DNA of 64,000 nt from Arcobacter vandammei (GCF_016106035.1 NZ_JADKPZ010000001.1:62001-126000); one strand, 5' to 3'. Positions 35,606-44,264 are shown, counted from the stretch's first letter. Numbers and translations are program-made. Notes: generated by a model from the sequence alone, not told the origin.

Positions 35606-36346
35606 TTATAAATTTCCTTTCAAAAACTTAACTGCTCTTTGCTCATATCCAACACTATTTTTCTCAACTCTCTCTCTTATCTTCTCTTTAAAATACTCAA
35701 TTTTTTCTGTATCAGTTAAGTCAAGTTTTATATCATCAAATGGAATATAAATATTTTTTGTCTTATCTTTTTCTTCTAAAGCAGTTTTAAAATTTGTCAA
35801 AAAAGTATTTACAGCTATTTCAACAGTTGAATCATTTTTTGATTCGTCGTTTATTGTTGCTAAAATTTGAGAATATAAATAAGAAACAGCATTTTCAACA
35901 CTTTTATCAACAGTCTTCTCATAATCTATACTATTTTTCAGCGTAGATGCTACATCTATATTCAAAGTATTATTTTTAGTTTCAAAGCTTGAGAAATTAT
36001 CTCTTAACTTAGCTTTCAAAGCCAAAAGTTTTATCTTTTCATCTTCACTTATTACAATATTTGCATTATCATCTACAAGCTTTTTATTTGTATCTTGTCT
36101 GTCAAGAAGTAAGATTTTTTCCCAATTTTCACCTTTTGGCAGATGAGCAATAATATCATTTTTTGTGATATTTTCTGGGCTTATATTGTACTGTTTTGCT
36201 ATTAGAGTTTTTATATCTTTGATTATTTCATACTGCTCTTGTATCTCTTTTGCTTCTTTGATATTTGATTTTGAGTTTGAAATACTAGAAGCTAGAAACA
36301 TAAAAGAGATTAGTAAAGCAGATGATATAAATATTTTACCTATCAC
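35606..36346 (-). CDS. Exported or membrane-anchored helical protein, possible minor pseudopilin
   Basis: 246 residues from GTG 36346, with AAAGGAG 6 nt upstream. The N-terminus (MIGKIFISSALLISFMFLAS) is a hydrophobic helix followed by a long amphipathic helix, as in pilins, but without a clear prepilin cleavage site. The body is helical and highly charged, with no cysteines. First gene of the run that continues to 20392. No family recognised. Confidence 0.6.
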   Translation of the reverse strand: MIGKIFISSALLISFMFLASSISNSKSNIKEAKEIQEQYEIIKDIKTLIAKQYNISPENITKNDIIAHLPKGENWEKILLLDRQDTNKKLVDDNANIVISEDEKIKLLALKAKLRDNFSSFETKNNTLNIDVASTLKNSIDYEKTVDKSVENAVSYLYSQILATINDESKNDSTVEIAVNTFLTNFKTALEEKDKTKNIYIPFDDIKLDLTDTEKIEYFKEKIRERVEKNSVGYEQRAVKFLKGNL

Positions 36347-36389
36347 AAAAACTCCTTTCTTTCACAACTCCTAAAAGTACCAAATATAG

Positions 36390-36428
36390 AAAACAAAAAC
36401 TAAATCCTATAAATAGAACTTAGTTTTT
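36390..36428 (+). repeat. Direct repeat, copy 1 (about 39 bp)
   Basis: Starts AAAACAAAAACTAAAT and ends TAGAACTTAGTTTTT. It matches 36624-36663 with a few substitutions and one indel. The pair brackets the structured units. Confidence 0.6.
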
Positions 36429-36462
36429 CTCAAAGAGAGTGGCAGAGCCACAATAACCTAAG
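36419..36462 (+). repeat. 44-nt cloverleaf-like unit 1
   Basis: Outer stem CTTAG/CTAAG encloses two hairpins, CTC-AAA-GAG and GTGGC-AGA-GCCAC. It aligns without gaps to unit 2 at 36488-36531. Confidence 0.6.
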
Positions 36463-36487
36463 ACATTCAAAAATAACTTCTTCGGAA

Positions 36488-36531
36488 CTGAGGTTTTCTC
36501 AAAGAGAATGGCAAAGCCATAAGAACCTCAG
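36488..36531 (+). repeat. 44-nt cloverleaf-like unit 2
   Basis: Outer stem CTGAGGTT/AACCTCAG encloses CTC-AAA-GAG and ATGGC-AAA-GCCAT. Relative to unit 1, base pair 3-42 changes T-A to G-C and pair 21-33 changes G-C to A-T, both compensatory. It is preceded by TTCGGAA. Confidence 0.65.
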
Positions 36532-36566
36532 CTAAAAGAACCTTTAAAAAACTATCTTTAATTAGG

Positions 36567-36594
36567 CTGAGACTAAAGTCTCAGTTCCGAAAAT
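36567..36594 (+). repeat. Hairpin with TTCCGAAA tail
   Basis: CTGAGACT-AA-AGTCTCAG followed by TTCCGAAA. A related element (ACTGGACT-GA-AGTCCAGT, TTCCAAA) lies on the other side of the pilin-like gene at 37583-37607. Confidence 0.55.
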
Positions 36595-36623
36595 ACAATT
36601 TGTAAGTAAACCTTAAAGCCCAC

Positions 36624-36663
36624 AAAACAAAAACTAAATTCTAAAATTTAGAACTTAATTTTT
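36624..36663 (+). repeat. Direct repeat, copy 2 (about 40 bp)
   Basis: Starts AAAACAAAAACTAAAT and ends TTAGAACTTAATTTTT; second copy of the repeat at 36390-36428. Confidence 0.6.
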
Positions 36664-36681
36664 ATTTTAAATTTAAAGAAT

Positions 36682-36710
36682 AAAAAAACACTTAGGCATT
36701 TTGCCTAAGT
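36682..36710 (-). terminator. Intrinsic terminator of the pilin-like gene
   Basis: On the minus strand ACTTAGGCA and TGCCTAAGT form a perfect 9-bp stem with a 3-nt loop, followed by GTTTTTTTA. It separates the pilin-like gene from the assembly genes, fitting high independent expression of a major subunit. Confidence 0.85.
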
Positions 36711-36727
36711 ATTTAAAACTATAAGAA

Positions 36728-37423
36728 TTATTTATCTTGAACAAGCTGAGATGTCCCAAAATCATAAAAATAAATAGCAAACATACCATCATCTTCCTTA
36801 CCTCCTGTTGCAGCAACAGGTACTCTTTTCATTGCCTCTGTACCAGTTGTTCTTAAAGCCCCAGAAGAGAAAGTAGCCCCAGCAGTAGCAACGCTAGCCA
36901 ATCTATCAACATGTGCTATAGCTTCAAAATCTTTTGCAATTTGAGCTTCTAAAAAATCTTTATTATCAGCTAATGAACCTCGACTTAAATCAACAAAAAT
37001 TCCAGGAATTGCACCTGCTTGATTTGATATTAAAGATATTAGCATACTTCCTTTACCATCTGCTGAATTTGTTGCATTACCTCCAAAAGAAATAGCTGAA
37101 TATTGATTAAATGTATTTACAGTTCTTGCAGCACCAGTATCATCATTTTTAATTTGACCATTTATTGCTTCTGCAAAATAACCATCTCTTGCTAAACCAA
37201 TTAAAGTATTAAAATACTGTGGTGTAGTTGCAGTATCATATTTATCCGCAATTTTTCCATCTCTTGATGCAAACTGCAATCCTGTTTTTATATTATTAAT
37301 CTCTGTAATAACACTCGTTTTTTGTGCAATACCTTCGATTTTATCTCCAGTTCCTCCAAATGTTTGGAACATATAAATCATAGCTCCAACAACAATGATA
37401 ATCATCGCAATCAACTGTGGCAT
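36728..37423 (-). CDS. Pilin-like protein 2, without leader peptide; candidate major subunit
   Basis: 231 residues starting MPQLIAMIIIVVGAMIYMF after AAGGGG. The hydrophobic helix begins at residue 3, with a pilin-type amphipathic helix after it (GIAQKTSVITEINNIKTGLQ). There is no prepilin leader with a Gly before the helix, unlike ordinary type IV pilins. The gene is visibly richer in GC and Ala/Gly codons than its neighbours, and it has its own terminator, suggesting high expression. No cysteines. Assigned by architecture and position. Confidence 0.65.
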   Translation of the reverse strand: MPQLIAMIIIVVGAMIYMFQTFGGTGDKIEGIAQKTSVITEINNIKTGLQFASRDGKIADKYDTATTPQYFNTLIGLARDGYFAEAINGQIKNDDTGAARTVNTFNQYSAISFGGNATNSADGKGSMLISLISNQAGAIPGIFVDLSRGSLADNKDFLEAQIAKDFEAIAHVDRLASVATAGATFSSGALRTTGTEAMKRVPVAATGGKEDDGMFAIYFYDFGTSQLVQDK

Positions 37424-37542
37424 TTCTTACCCCTTTTTTAATTTGAATTTATAGCCCAAACATTATTTTTAGACTACTATGCCGTTATATTACCATAAAA
37501 TAAAAGAATTTTTTCTTATTTCTTACTTAAATAATTATTTTA

Positions 37543-37607
37543 TTTTCGGAACAGAAGGACTTTTAGTCCCTGCTGGTCTTAGACTGGACTGAAGTCCAGT
37601 TTCCAAA
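37543..37607 (+). repeat. Tandem hairpin repeats between the two pilin-like genes
   Basis: TTTTCGGAACAGA, then GGACT-TTT-AGTCC (37557-37569), then ACTGGACT-GA-AGTCCAGT (37583-37600) and TTCCAAA. The pieces match, in both orientations, the elements at 36480-36594. Confidence 0.5.
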
Positions 37608-37635
37608 CAATTTTAATAAATCCCAGTTTCCAATT

Positions 37636-38304
37636 TTATTTAAAAACTACACAAGCAAATTTTCCATCTTTATTTGTTCCACTTGTTGTGCTTATTTGAT
37701 TTAAAGTTGCTGCTGTAATTGATATAGCTGTTGCATTATTTATAAAACTTCCAAAAAGAGTCTTTTCACAAATCTCTTTTCCAAAAAAGTTTTCACTAAA
37801 AGCATTTTTACTTTTTAAAGATGAATTTCCATTAAAATCAACAAAAAGTTGATAACCACTTCCTACACTTTTACCTAAATCTATCTCTTTTCCCTTATAA
37901 TCATTAATTTTATAATCAACAATTGGAACTATCTGCCAAATAATATTACTTTGTGGGAATTTTAATTGTGATTGAAAAAACTTGGCTTTATCCGTTTCAT
38001 CTTCAGCTGATTTAACATCATCTAAAGCTACTTCTAAAATATCAGTTTTAGTTATATTTCCTAATAATATACCACTTTTGTAAAGAGTTGCAAAATTTAA
38101 CTTTTCATGTGCTTCACCAGTCGTTCCAATACCCATATCCCCACCACTTTGAATATAAGTATTTACAAAACTATCAACAGCTAAAAATTGCGATTTTGCT
38201 CTTTCAATTTCAGCTGTTATTTGACTATCATCAGCTTCATATCTTGTCATCAAAACAATCATAGCAGCAACAAGAGCTATTATAGAAGAAACTAAATATG
38301 GCAT
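37636..38304 (-). CDS. Pilin-like protein 1, without leader peptide
   Basis: 222 residues starting MPYLVSSIIALVAAMIVLMT, preceded by AAAGGAA. As in pilin-like protein 2, the hydrophobic helix starts at residue 3 and passes into a charged helix (ITAEIERAKSQFLAVDSFVN), with no class III leader. Two cysteines near the C-terminus (EICEKT and FACVVFK) could form the disulfide typical of type IVb pilins. First gene of the locus, divergent from the SurA-like gene. Assigned by architecture. Confidence 0.62.
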   Translation of the reverse strand: MPYLVSSIIALVAAMIVLMTRYEADDSQITAEIERAKSQFLAVDSFVNTYIQSGGDMGIGTTGEAHEKLNFATLYKSGILLGNITKTDILEVALDDVKSAEDETDKAKFFQSQLKFPQSNIIWQIVPIVDYKINDYKGKEIDLGKSVGSGYQLFVDFNGNSSLKSKNAFSENFFGKEICEKTLFGSFINNATAISITAATLNQISTTSGTNKDGKFACVVFK

Positions 38305-38353
38305 TTTTTTCCTTTATTTATTTTTTTTATTATACTTAAGTTTATATTATTTT

Positions 38354-38362
38354 TGATAAAAT
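38354..38362 (+). promoter_or_regulatory. Extended -10 (TGATAAAAT) for the SurA-like gene
   Basis: TGA plus TAAAAT lies 29 bp before the ATG at 38391, with GAAAGGA as Shine-Dalgarno in between. Confidence 0.45.
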
Positions 38363-38390
38363 ATTATCTTTATGTAAAGAAAGGACTACT

Positions 38391-39212
38391 ATGAATAAAC
38401 TTTTACTATCACTTTTCCTTGGTTCTAGCCTACTTTGTGCTGCTCCAAATGGTATTGCAATTCTTGTAAATGATGAGCCAATTACGATTTACGATATTGA
38501 AAAGACAATGAGTGTAAATAAAATCTCAAAAAATGAAGCTGTTAGTTACCTAATAGACAAAGCTCTATATGACCAACAAGTTGAAAAAAACAATATAACA
38601 GCAGATATTTTTGAAATAAATGACCATATTGAAAAACTGGCAAATGCAAATGGAATGGATATTTATACATTTAAATCTATTGTAAAACAAGAGTATCCAA
38701 ACTATGAAGTTTTTGAAAATGAAGCAAAAAATGCTGTAACTAGACAAAAATTAATTCAGCAAATTGTAAAAGGTCAATTAACAGTTGCAACAGATGAAGA
38801 TATGGAACTTTATTATGAGAAAAATAAAAATAAATATACAAGTGCAAAAAACTTTGAAGTAATTCAATATATTTCAAAAAATAAAGCAAGTTTAAATCAA
38901 GTTCTTCAAAATCCTATGTTAAATCCTAGTGAAGTTACAAAAACTTCTTTAAATTTGGATACTTCAAATCTTCCTGCACAATTTCAATATATTTTGAATA
39001 ATACAAAAGATGGAGCATTTACTCCAATTTTTACAGCAGATAAAAATTTTGTAACTATGTTTGTAGTAAAAAGAAGTGGAACAACAACTCAATCTTTCGA
39101 AGCTGCAAAAGCAAAAATATTCAATGATATTATGATGAAGAGAGAGCAAGATTTCTTAAAAGAGCATTTTGAGAAACAAAAATTAACAGCAGATATAAAA
39201 GTATTAAGATAA
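38391..39212 (+). CDS. SurA-like periplasmic chaperone (SurA N-domain)
   Basis: 273 residues with signal peptide (1-18, SLLCAAPN). Residues about 20-150 form a SurA N-terminal-type helical domain (AILVNDEPITIYDIEKTM; EAVSYLIDKALYDQQVEK). The C-terminal part (about 150-260) resembles a shortened parvulin-like domain (SAKNFEVIQYISK...). It probably helps fold outer-membrane proteins, and might serve the neighbouring pilus locus, although it is divergent from it. Confidence 0.8.
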   Translation: MNKLLLSLFLGSSLLCAAPNGIAILVNDEPITIYDIEKTMSVNKISKNEAVSYLIDKALYDQQVEKNNITADIFEINDHIEKLANANGMDIYTFKSIVKQEYPNYEVFENEAKNAVTRQKLIQQIVKGQLTVATDEDMELYYEKNKNKYTSAKNFEVIQYISKNKASLNQVLQNPMLNPSEVTKTSLNLDTSNLPAQFQYILNNTKDGAFTPIFTADKNFVTMFVVKRSGTTTQSFEAAKAKIFNDIMMKREQDFLKEHFEKQKLTADIKVLR

Positions 39213-39224
39213 GGAATAAAAAAG

Positions 39225-40661
39225 ATGTCAAGTATGTTTGAAACGGTTATAGGGTTAGAAGTTCATGCACAATTAAATACAAAAAGTAAACTATTTTGCT
39301 CTTGTGCAACAAGTTTTGGAGAAGAGGCAAATAGCAATACTTGTCCAACTTGTTTGGCACTTCCAGGTGGGCTTCCAGTTTTAAATAAAGAGGCTGTTCA
39401 TAAAGCAATAATGCTAGGAACTGCTCTAAAATCAAAGATAAATAAAGTATCAGTTTTTGATAGAAAGAATTACTTCTATCCAGATTTACCAACTGGTTAC
39501 CAAATATCGCAATTAAGCACTCCTGTTGTAGGACTTGGAGAGTTAATTATTGATTTTCCAAATGGAGAGAGCAAAAAAATCGGTGTTACAAGAGCCCACT
39601 TAGAAAATGATGCAGGAAAAAATATCCATAGTGGTAACCACTCACAAGTTGATTTAAATAGAGCAGGAACTCCACTTTTAGAAATTGTAAGTGAACCTGA
39701 TATGAGAAGTGCTGAAGAGGCTATTTTATATCTAAAAAAACTTCACTCAATTGTAAGATATATTGGTATTTCTGACGCAAATATGCAAGAGGGAAGCTTT
39801 AGATGTGATGTGAATGTTTCTATTAGACCAAAAGGTGATACAAAATTTTACACAAGATGTGAAATTAAAAATATGAACTCTTTTAGATTTATCGAAAAAG
39901 CAATAGCTTATGAAGTAAATAGACAAATAGAAGCTTGGGAAGATGGAGTTTATGAAGAGACTATTGTTCAAGAAACAAGACTTTTTGATACAAGTACTGG
40001 AGAAACAAGATCGATGAGAGGAAAGGAAGATGCCGCTGATTATAGATATTTTCCAGATCCTGATTTACTTCCTTTAATCATAAGTGATGAAATGCTAGAA
40101 GAATACTCAAAAATTCCAGAACTTCCAGATGAAAAAAAAGCTAGATTTGTAAAAGAGTATGGTTTAAAAGAGTATGATGCTTCTGTTATTACTTCATCTT
40201 TAGAAATGGCAAACTATTTTGATGAGATGATGAGTGAAGGAATAAGTGCAAAAAATGCTACAACTTGGCTAAGTGTTGAGCTACAAGGAAGATTAAAAGA
40301 GGGTGTTACAATCGAACAATCTCCAATTTGTGCAAAGACTTTGGCGACTTTAGTAAAAAGAATAGAAGATAGCACAATTTCAGGAAAAGCTGCAAAAGAA
40401 GTTTTAGATGATTTAATAGCAAATAACTGTAGTGATGTAGATGCAACAATCGAAAAACTAGGGCTTAAACAAGTAAGTGATGATGGGGCACTATTAGCTA
40501 TTATTGATGAAATTTTAGCTGCAAATGCTGATAAAGTAGCAGAATATAAAGCTGGTAAAGAGAAAATGTTTGCCTTTTTTGTAGGACAAACTATGAAAGC
40601 ATCTAAAGGAAGTGCAAATCCTCAAAAAGTTGGAGAACTTATAAAAGAGAGATTAGCTTGA
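39225..40661 (+). CDS. gatB: Aspartyl/glutamyl-tRNA(Asn/Gln) amidotransferase subunit B
   Basis: A 478-residue GatB. It has the kinase-like N-terminal domain ([20 protein letters not shown]; zinc cysteines CSCATSF...[20 protein letters not shown]) and a YqeY-like tail ([15 protein letters not shown]-type). With GatA and GatC it amidates Glu-tRNA(Gln) or Asp-tRNA(Asn). It overlaps gpsA by 4 bp. Confidence 0.97.
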   Translation: MSSMFETVIGLEVHAQLNTKSKLFCSCATSFGEEANSNTCPTCLALPGGLPVLNKEAVHKAIMLGTALKSKINKVSVFDRKNYFYPDLPTGYQISQLSTPVVGLGELIIDFPNGESKKIGVTRAHLENDAGKNIHSGNHSQVDLNRAGTPLLEIVSEPDMRSAEEAILYLKKLHSIVRYIGISDANMQEGSFRCDVNVSIRPKGDTKFYTRCEIKNMNSFRFIEKAIAYEVNRQIEAWEDGVYEETIVQETRLFDTSTGETRSMRGKEDAADYRYFPDPDLLPLIISDEMLEEYSKIPELPDEKKARFVKEYGLKEYDASVITSSLEMANYFDEMMSEGISAKNATTWLSVELQGRLKEGVTIEQSPICAKTLATLVKRIEDSTISGKAAKEVLDDLIANNCSDVDATIEKLGLKQVSDDGALLAIIDEILAANADKVAEYKAGKEKMFAFFVGQTMKASKGSANPQKVGELIKERLA

Positions 40662-41560
40662 TAAAAAAAGGTGCAATTGCAGTTATTGGTGCAGGGAAAT
40701 GGGGACAAGCTCTCCATTTTGCACTAAGTTTTAAACAAGATTGCTATATTTCTTCAAGAACAAAAAAGAATATAAAGAACTTTGTTGATTTAGATTTTGC
40801 TCTTGATTGCGAATATTTGGTAATTGCAATTCCCGCTCAAGAAATAAGAGCTTGGTTAGAGAAAAATTTTGTTTTTCAAGGTCAAAAAATCTTAGTTGCT
40901 TCTAAAGGTATAGAAGCTTCTAGCGGTGCATTTTTAAATGATATTTATAGCTCTTTTGTACCAAATGAAAATATTGGTTTTATCTCTGGTCCTTCATTTG
41001 CAGCTGAAGTAATACAAGCACTTCCTTGTGCTTTGGTTATAAACTCTCACTCAAAAGAGATTTATGAAGAGTTTAGCTCTTTTTTCCCAAATTTTATAAA
41101 AACTTATTATAGTTCAGATGTTATTGGAGCTGAAATAGCAGGTGCTTATAAAAATGTTTTAGCAATAGCTAGTGGAATTTGTGAGGGGCTAAAACTTGGT
41201 AAAAATGCACAAGCATCTTTGATTTCAAGAGGTTTAGTAGAGATGCAAAGATTTGGAAAACATTTTGGAGCAAAAAAATCTACATTTTTGGGACTCAGCG
41301 GTGCTGGAGATCTTTTTTTAACTGCAAATTCAACAATGAGTAGAAATTTTAGAGTTGGTTTAGGTCTTGCAGAAAATAAGAGCCTTGAAGAGATTTTAGA
41401 ACTCTTAGGAGAAGTAGCTGAGGGTGTAAAAACAGCAGATGCAATAGATAAATTATCAAAAAAATATGAGATTTATACTCCTATTGCAAAAGAGGTAAAT
41501 TTAATACTAAATGGTAAAAATCCAAAAGATAGTTTAAAAGATTTACTAAGCAAAGGATAA
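40658..41560 (+). CDS. gpsA: Glycerol-3-phosphate dehydrogenase [NAD(P)+]
   Basis: A 300-residue enzyme making glycerol-3-phosphate for phospholipids. The nucleotide-binding motif is [13 protein letters not shown] (8-20), then [36 protein letters not shown], and [20 protein letters not shown]. The start is TTG 40658, overlapping the gatB stop. It is a little shorter than the usual 330 residues. Confidence 0.94.
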   Translation: MIKKGAIAVIGAGKWGQALHFALSFKQDCYISSRTKKNIKNFVDLDFALDCEYLVIAIPAQEIRAWLEKNFVFQGQKILVASKGIEASSGAFLNDIYSSFVPNENIGFISGPSFAAEVIQALPCALVINSHSKEIYEEFSSFFPNFIKTYYSSDVIGAEIAGAYKNVLAIASGICEGLKLGKNAQASLISRGLVEMQRFGKHFGAKKSTFLGLSGAGDLFLTANSTMSRNFRVGLGLAENKSLEEILELLGEVAEGVKTADAIDKLSKKYEIYTPIAKEVNLILNGKNPKDSLKDLLSKG

Positions 41561-41563
41561 AAA

Positions 41564-42547
41564 ATGAGAGCTTTTGTCGTAGAAAAAAATGAAAATGGTG
41601 AAATAAGCTCAAGTGTAAAAGAGTTTCCTAAACCTATTTGCAAAGAAAATGAAGTTTTAATCAAAGTTACATATTCAAGTCTAAACTATAAAGATGCTCT
41701 AAGCTCTATTGGTCATAGTGGAGTTACAAGAGTTTTTCCACATATTACTGGTGTTGATGTTGCAGGAGTTGTAGCTGAATCAAAATCACCAATATTTAAA
41801 ATTGGTCAAAGAGTTGTGGTAACTGGTTATGATTTAGGAATGAATACAAATGGGGGACATTGTGAATTTGTAAAAGTTCCTGCTTCTTGGATTATCTCTA
41901 CTCCACAATCAATTAGTGATAAAGAGATAATGAGCTATGGAACAGCTGGCTTAACAGCCGCTTTAAGTGTTCAAGAACTTTTAAATAATGGATTAAATCC
42001 TGAAGATAGCTCTGTTTTAGTAAGTGGTTCTAGTGGTGGAGTTGGTTCTATTTCTATTGCGATTTTAAATAAACTAGGTTTTAATGTAGTAGCAATTACA
42101 ACAAAAAGCAATAAAGAAGAGTATTTAAAATCTATTGGAGCAAGTGAAGTTATCTTACTTGATGAATTTATGAAAGATTCGCAAAAACCTCTTTTAAGCA
42201 CAAATTATGATGCCGTTATAGATAGTGTTGGTGGTGATGTTTTGGCTCAAGCTTTAAAGCAGTTAAAATATGACGGAGTTGCTACTTGTTGTGGTTTAAC
42301 ATCTTCTTATCTTTTAAATACAAATGTTTATCCTTTTATCTTAAGAGGTGTTAGACTTATTGGAATTGATAGTGTTGAGTGTAAATTGGAGAAAAAACAA
42401 GAGGCTTGGTATAAACTAGCTGGTTCTATGAAAATAAATTGTCTTAACGATATAGTAAATGAGATAAGTTTAGATGAAGTAAAAGATATATATTCAAAAC
42501 TCTTAAATGGGGAATCTAGCGGAAGATATGTAGTTAAAATCTCTTAG
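41564..42547 (+). CDS. acuI: AcuI/YhdH-family acrylyl-CoA reductase-like oxidoreductase
   Basis: A 327-residue medium-chain dehydrogenase/reductase without the structural zinc cysteines. Motifs are YSSLNYKDALSS, TGVDVAGVV, YGTAGLTAALSV and the NADPH-binding VSGSSGGVGSISIAIL. This pattern is that of YhdH/AcuI, which reduces acrylyl-CoA to propionyl-CoA with NADPH. The substrate is inferred from family. It starts 3 bp after gpsA and ends at a terminator. Confidence 0.85.
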   Translation: MRAFVVEKNENGEISSSVKEFPKPICKENEVLIKVTYSSLNYKDALSSIGHSGVTRVFPHITGVDVAGVVAESKSPIFKIGQRVVVTGYDLGMNTNGGHCEFVKVPASWIISTPQSISDKEIMSYGTAGLTAALSVQELLNNGLNPEDSSVLVSGSSGGVGSISIAILNKLGFNVVAITTKSNKEEYLKSIGASEVILLDEFMKDSQKPLLSTNYDAVIDSVGGDVLAQALKQLKYDGVATCCGLTSSYLLNTNVYPFILRGVRLIGIDSVECKLEKKQEAWYKLAGSMKINCLNDIVNEISLDEVKDIYSKLLNGESSGRYVVKIS

Positions 42548-42556
42548 TTTTAGAAG

Positions 42557-42579
42557 CAAGGATTAAAAATCCTTGTTTT
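42557..42579 (+). terminator. Terminator after acuI
   Basis: CAAGGATT (42557-42564) and AATCCTTG (42568-42575) form a perfect 8-bp stem with loop AAA, followed by TTTTC. It lies between convergent genes. Confidence 0.75.
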
Positions 42580-42589
42580 CTAGTTTATA

Positions 42590-43051
42590 TTATTTGATAA
42601 TATTTGCTAACTCTTCAGTTGTAGAGATTTTCTCTATTTTAGAAACTTTCCCACCTTCTAAAGAATAAACAATAATTTTTCCATCTTCTTTTGTGAAGTT
42701 ATCTTTATTTGTATCATCTAAAAGTAGAACTGAAAAAGGGTATTTTTTCATTTTAGGAAGTGCTATAAATTTAGAGATTAAACTTGGCATTCCAGAAATA
42801 TCTGCAACATAAACAGCAGAATTTTTCTCTAAAACATTCTCTTTTTCACTTAATGGTAAAAGATAATCTCTTAATAAATCACTTGTTTTTTTATCACTTG
42901 CAAAAAGTATAGTTTTTACATTTGCATCTATTGTTTTTTCAACTTCATTTTGGTCTTTGATTTTGATATTCTCAACAACACTATCAAGAGCCAATGGAGC
43001 TGCATTTAATCCTAAAGCTAAAAAAGTAGCTAAAAGTAATTTTTTCATCAT
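42590..43051 (-). CDS. Periplasmic protein of unknown function (153 aa)
   Basis: Signal peptide residues 1-18 (MMKKLLLATFLALGLNAAP); AAGGAA precedes the first ATG. The mature part has alternating strands and helices (VKTILFASDKKTSDLLRDYL; YPFSVLLLDD; GGKVSKIEKI) reminiscent of a thioredoxin-like fold without any cysteine. No firm family. Confidence 0.65.
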   Translation of the reverse strand: MMKKLLLATFLALGLNAAPLALDSVVENIKIKDQNEVEKTIDANVKTILFASDKKTSDLLRDYLLPLSEKENVLEKNSAVYVADISGMPSLISKFIALPKMKKYPFSVLLLDDTNKDNFTKEDGKIIVYSLEGGKVSKIEKISTTEELANIIK

Positions 43052-43118
43052 ATTTTTTTCCTTAAATTTTTTGTGGATTGTATCTTTAAAAAGTAAACAA
43101 AAAGTAAAAAAATATTAT

Positions 43119-44264
43119 TTATTGCAAACTATTATTTAATTTATCCAAATACACATAGATATTTTTTTGAATAGTTTGAAGATTTACTAACTTTTGTTTA
43201 ACTTGATAATTTTCTTTTTCACTACTATTTTTTAGATAATTTTCTATTTCAGCTATTTGATTATCAACTTTTGATTTATAATCACTCATAAGCTTTATAA
43301 CATCACTTAAAGGCTTATTAAACTGTGTTTTAATATAAAAAGCCAAATACTCAAAATCTATAAAATCTTTGTATATAGAGTTTTTTATAATCTCTCTTAA
43401 AACATCTTTATGAGATAAAATAACATTGATATTTTCATAGAAATTATTCATATTTTTATCTATTTTATTTGATAAATTTGAGATTTCTCCATCTTGAAAA
43501 GTGTTTATCTCTTTATTTAATAAAATATATATTTCATCTAATTTTTTTAATTTCTCATCAACCATTGTCATTTCATCTTTTATTTTTAATTCTATTGATT
43601 TGTTGATTTTAAAGTATAAATTTATAAAAAAAGAGAAGATAAAAAATAGTACAAAACCAAAAACAATTCCCAAATAATAAAATATAAAAATAGAGATACT
43701 ATATATAGTTAATAGTGCAAAAAGAGCTAAAACTACTCTTCCATCTGCATCATTAGATTTTGATAAAGTTGAGTAATTTTCTGCTAATTTCTTTGTTAAT
43801 CTAGCTCTCAGAAGAGTTATATTTTTTGATAATTTTGATGGTTTTGAAAGATATTCATCAAATAATTTTTCATAATCACTTAATAATACTTTTAACTTTT
43901 CATCTTTTTCATAGTGGAAAAGTTTTTCTCCTATTATCAAACCTTTTTTTGTATAAAGAATATTTGTAATTTGTGAAAATTTATAAGTTCTATATGATAA
44001 TTTAAATATTAAATATATAAAAATCAAGCTATAAATAGAGCTAAACATATAGATAAAATATTCATAATTCTCTGATACATAAGAGATAAATCCAACGGCT
44101 ACAAAAAGAATCATAAAAGGAATATTTAAAGCTGTAATAGCTGATAAATAATCCTTATTTACTGCAAGAAGAAGCTCTTTTAAAGAGATATAGTTATAAA
44201 TACTAAATCCCTTTTTTTCTATCTCTTCTCTTATTTCATAATTTAAATAATCTTTTGTATTCAT
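43119..44264 (-). CDS. Four-helix membrane protein with long coiled coil, partner of the TelA protein
   Basis: 381 residues: two pairs of membrane helices (about 45-62 and 68-90; 180-198 and 202-222) separated by a cytoplasmic segment, then a coiled-coil C-terminal half (about 225-380). It starts directly after the stop of the TelA-family gene, so the two act together. XpaC-type proteins occupy this place beside TelA elsewhere, but I do not see a convincing XpaC match. Function unknown. Confidence 0.6.
   Translation of the reverse strand: MNTKDYLNYEIREEIEKKGFSIYNYISLKELLLAVNKDYLSAITALNIPFMILFVAVGFISYVSENYEYFIYMFSSIYSLIFIYLIFKLSYRTYKFSQITNILYTKKGLIIGEKLFHYEKDEKLKVLLSDYEKLFDEYLSKPSKLSKNITLLRARLTKKLAENYSTLSKSNDADGRVVLALFALLTIYSISIFIFYYLGIVFGFVLFFIFSFFINLYFKINKSIELKIKDEMTMVDEKLKKLDEIYILLNKEINTFQDGEISNLSNKIDKNMNNFYENINVILSHKDVLREIIKNSIYKDFIDFEYLAFYIKTQFNKPLSDVIKLMSDYKSKVDNQIAEIENYLKNSSEKENYQVKQKLVNLQTIQKNIYVYLDKLNNSLQ

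Larger units (their letters stand above)
36347..36727. other. 381-bp intergenic region filled with structured repeats
   Basis: No gene is visible. It holds two copies of a 39-40 bp direct repeat (36390, 36624), two 44-nt cloverleaf-like units between them, a hairpin with TTCCGAAA tail, and the terminator of the pilin-like gene. These are listed separately. Confidence 0.6.

Noticed and set aside
20392-38304. A classical type II secretion system
   Set aside because: The lipoprotein secretin, the type IVb-like platform protein and the absence of canonical GspG/H/I/J/K pseudopilins with leaders fit a type IVb-like pilus better.
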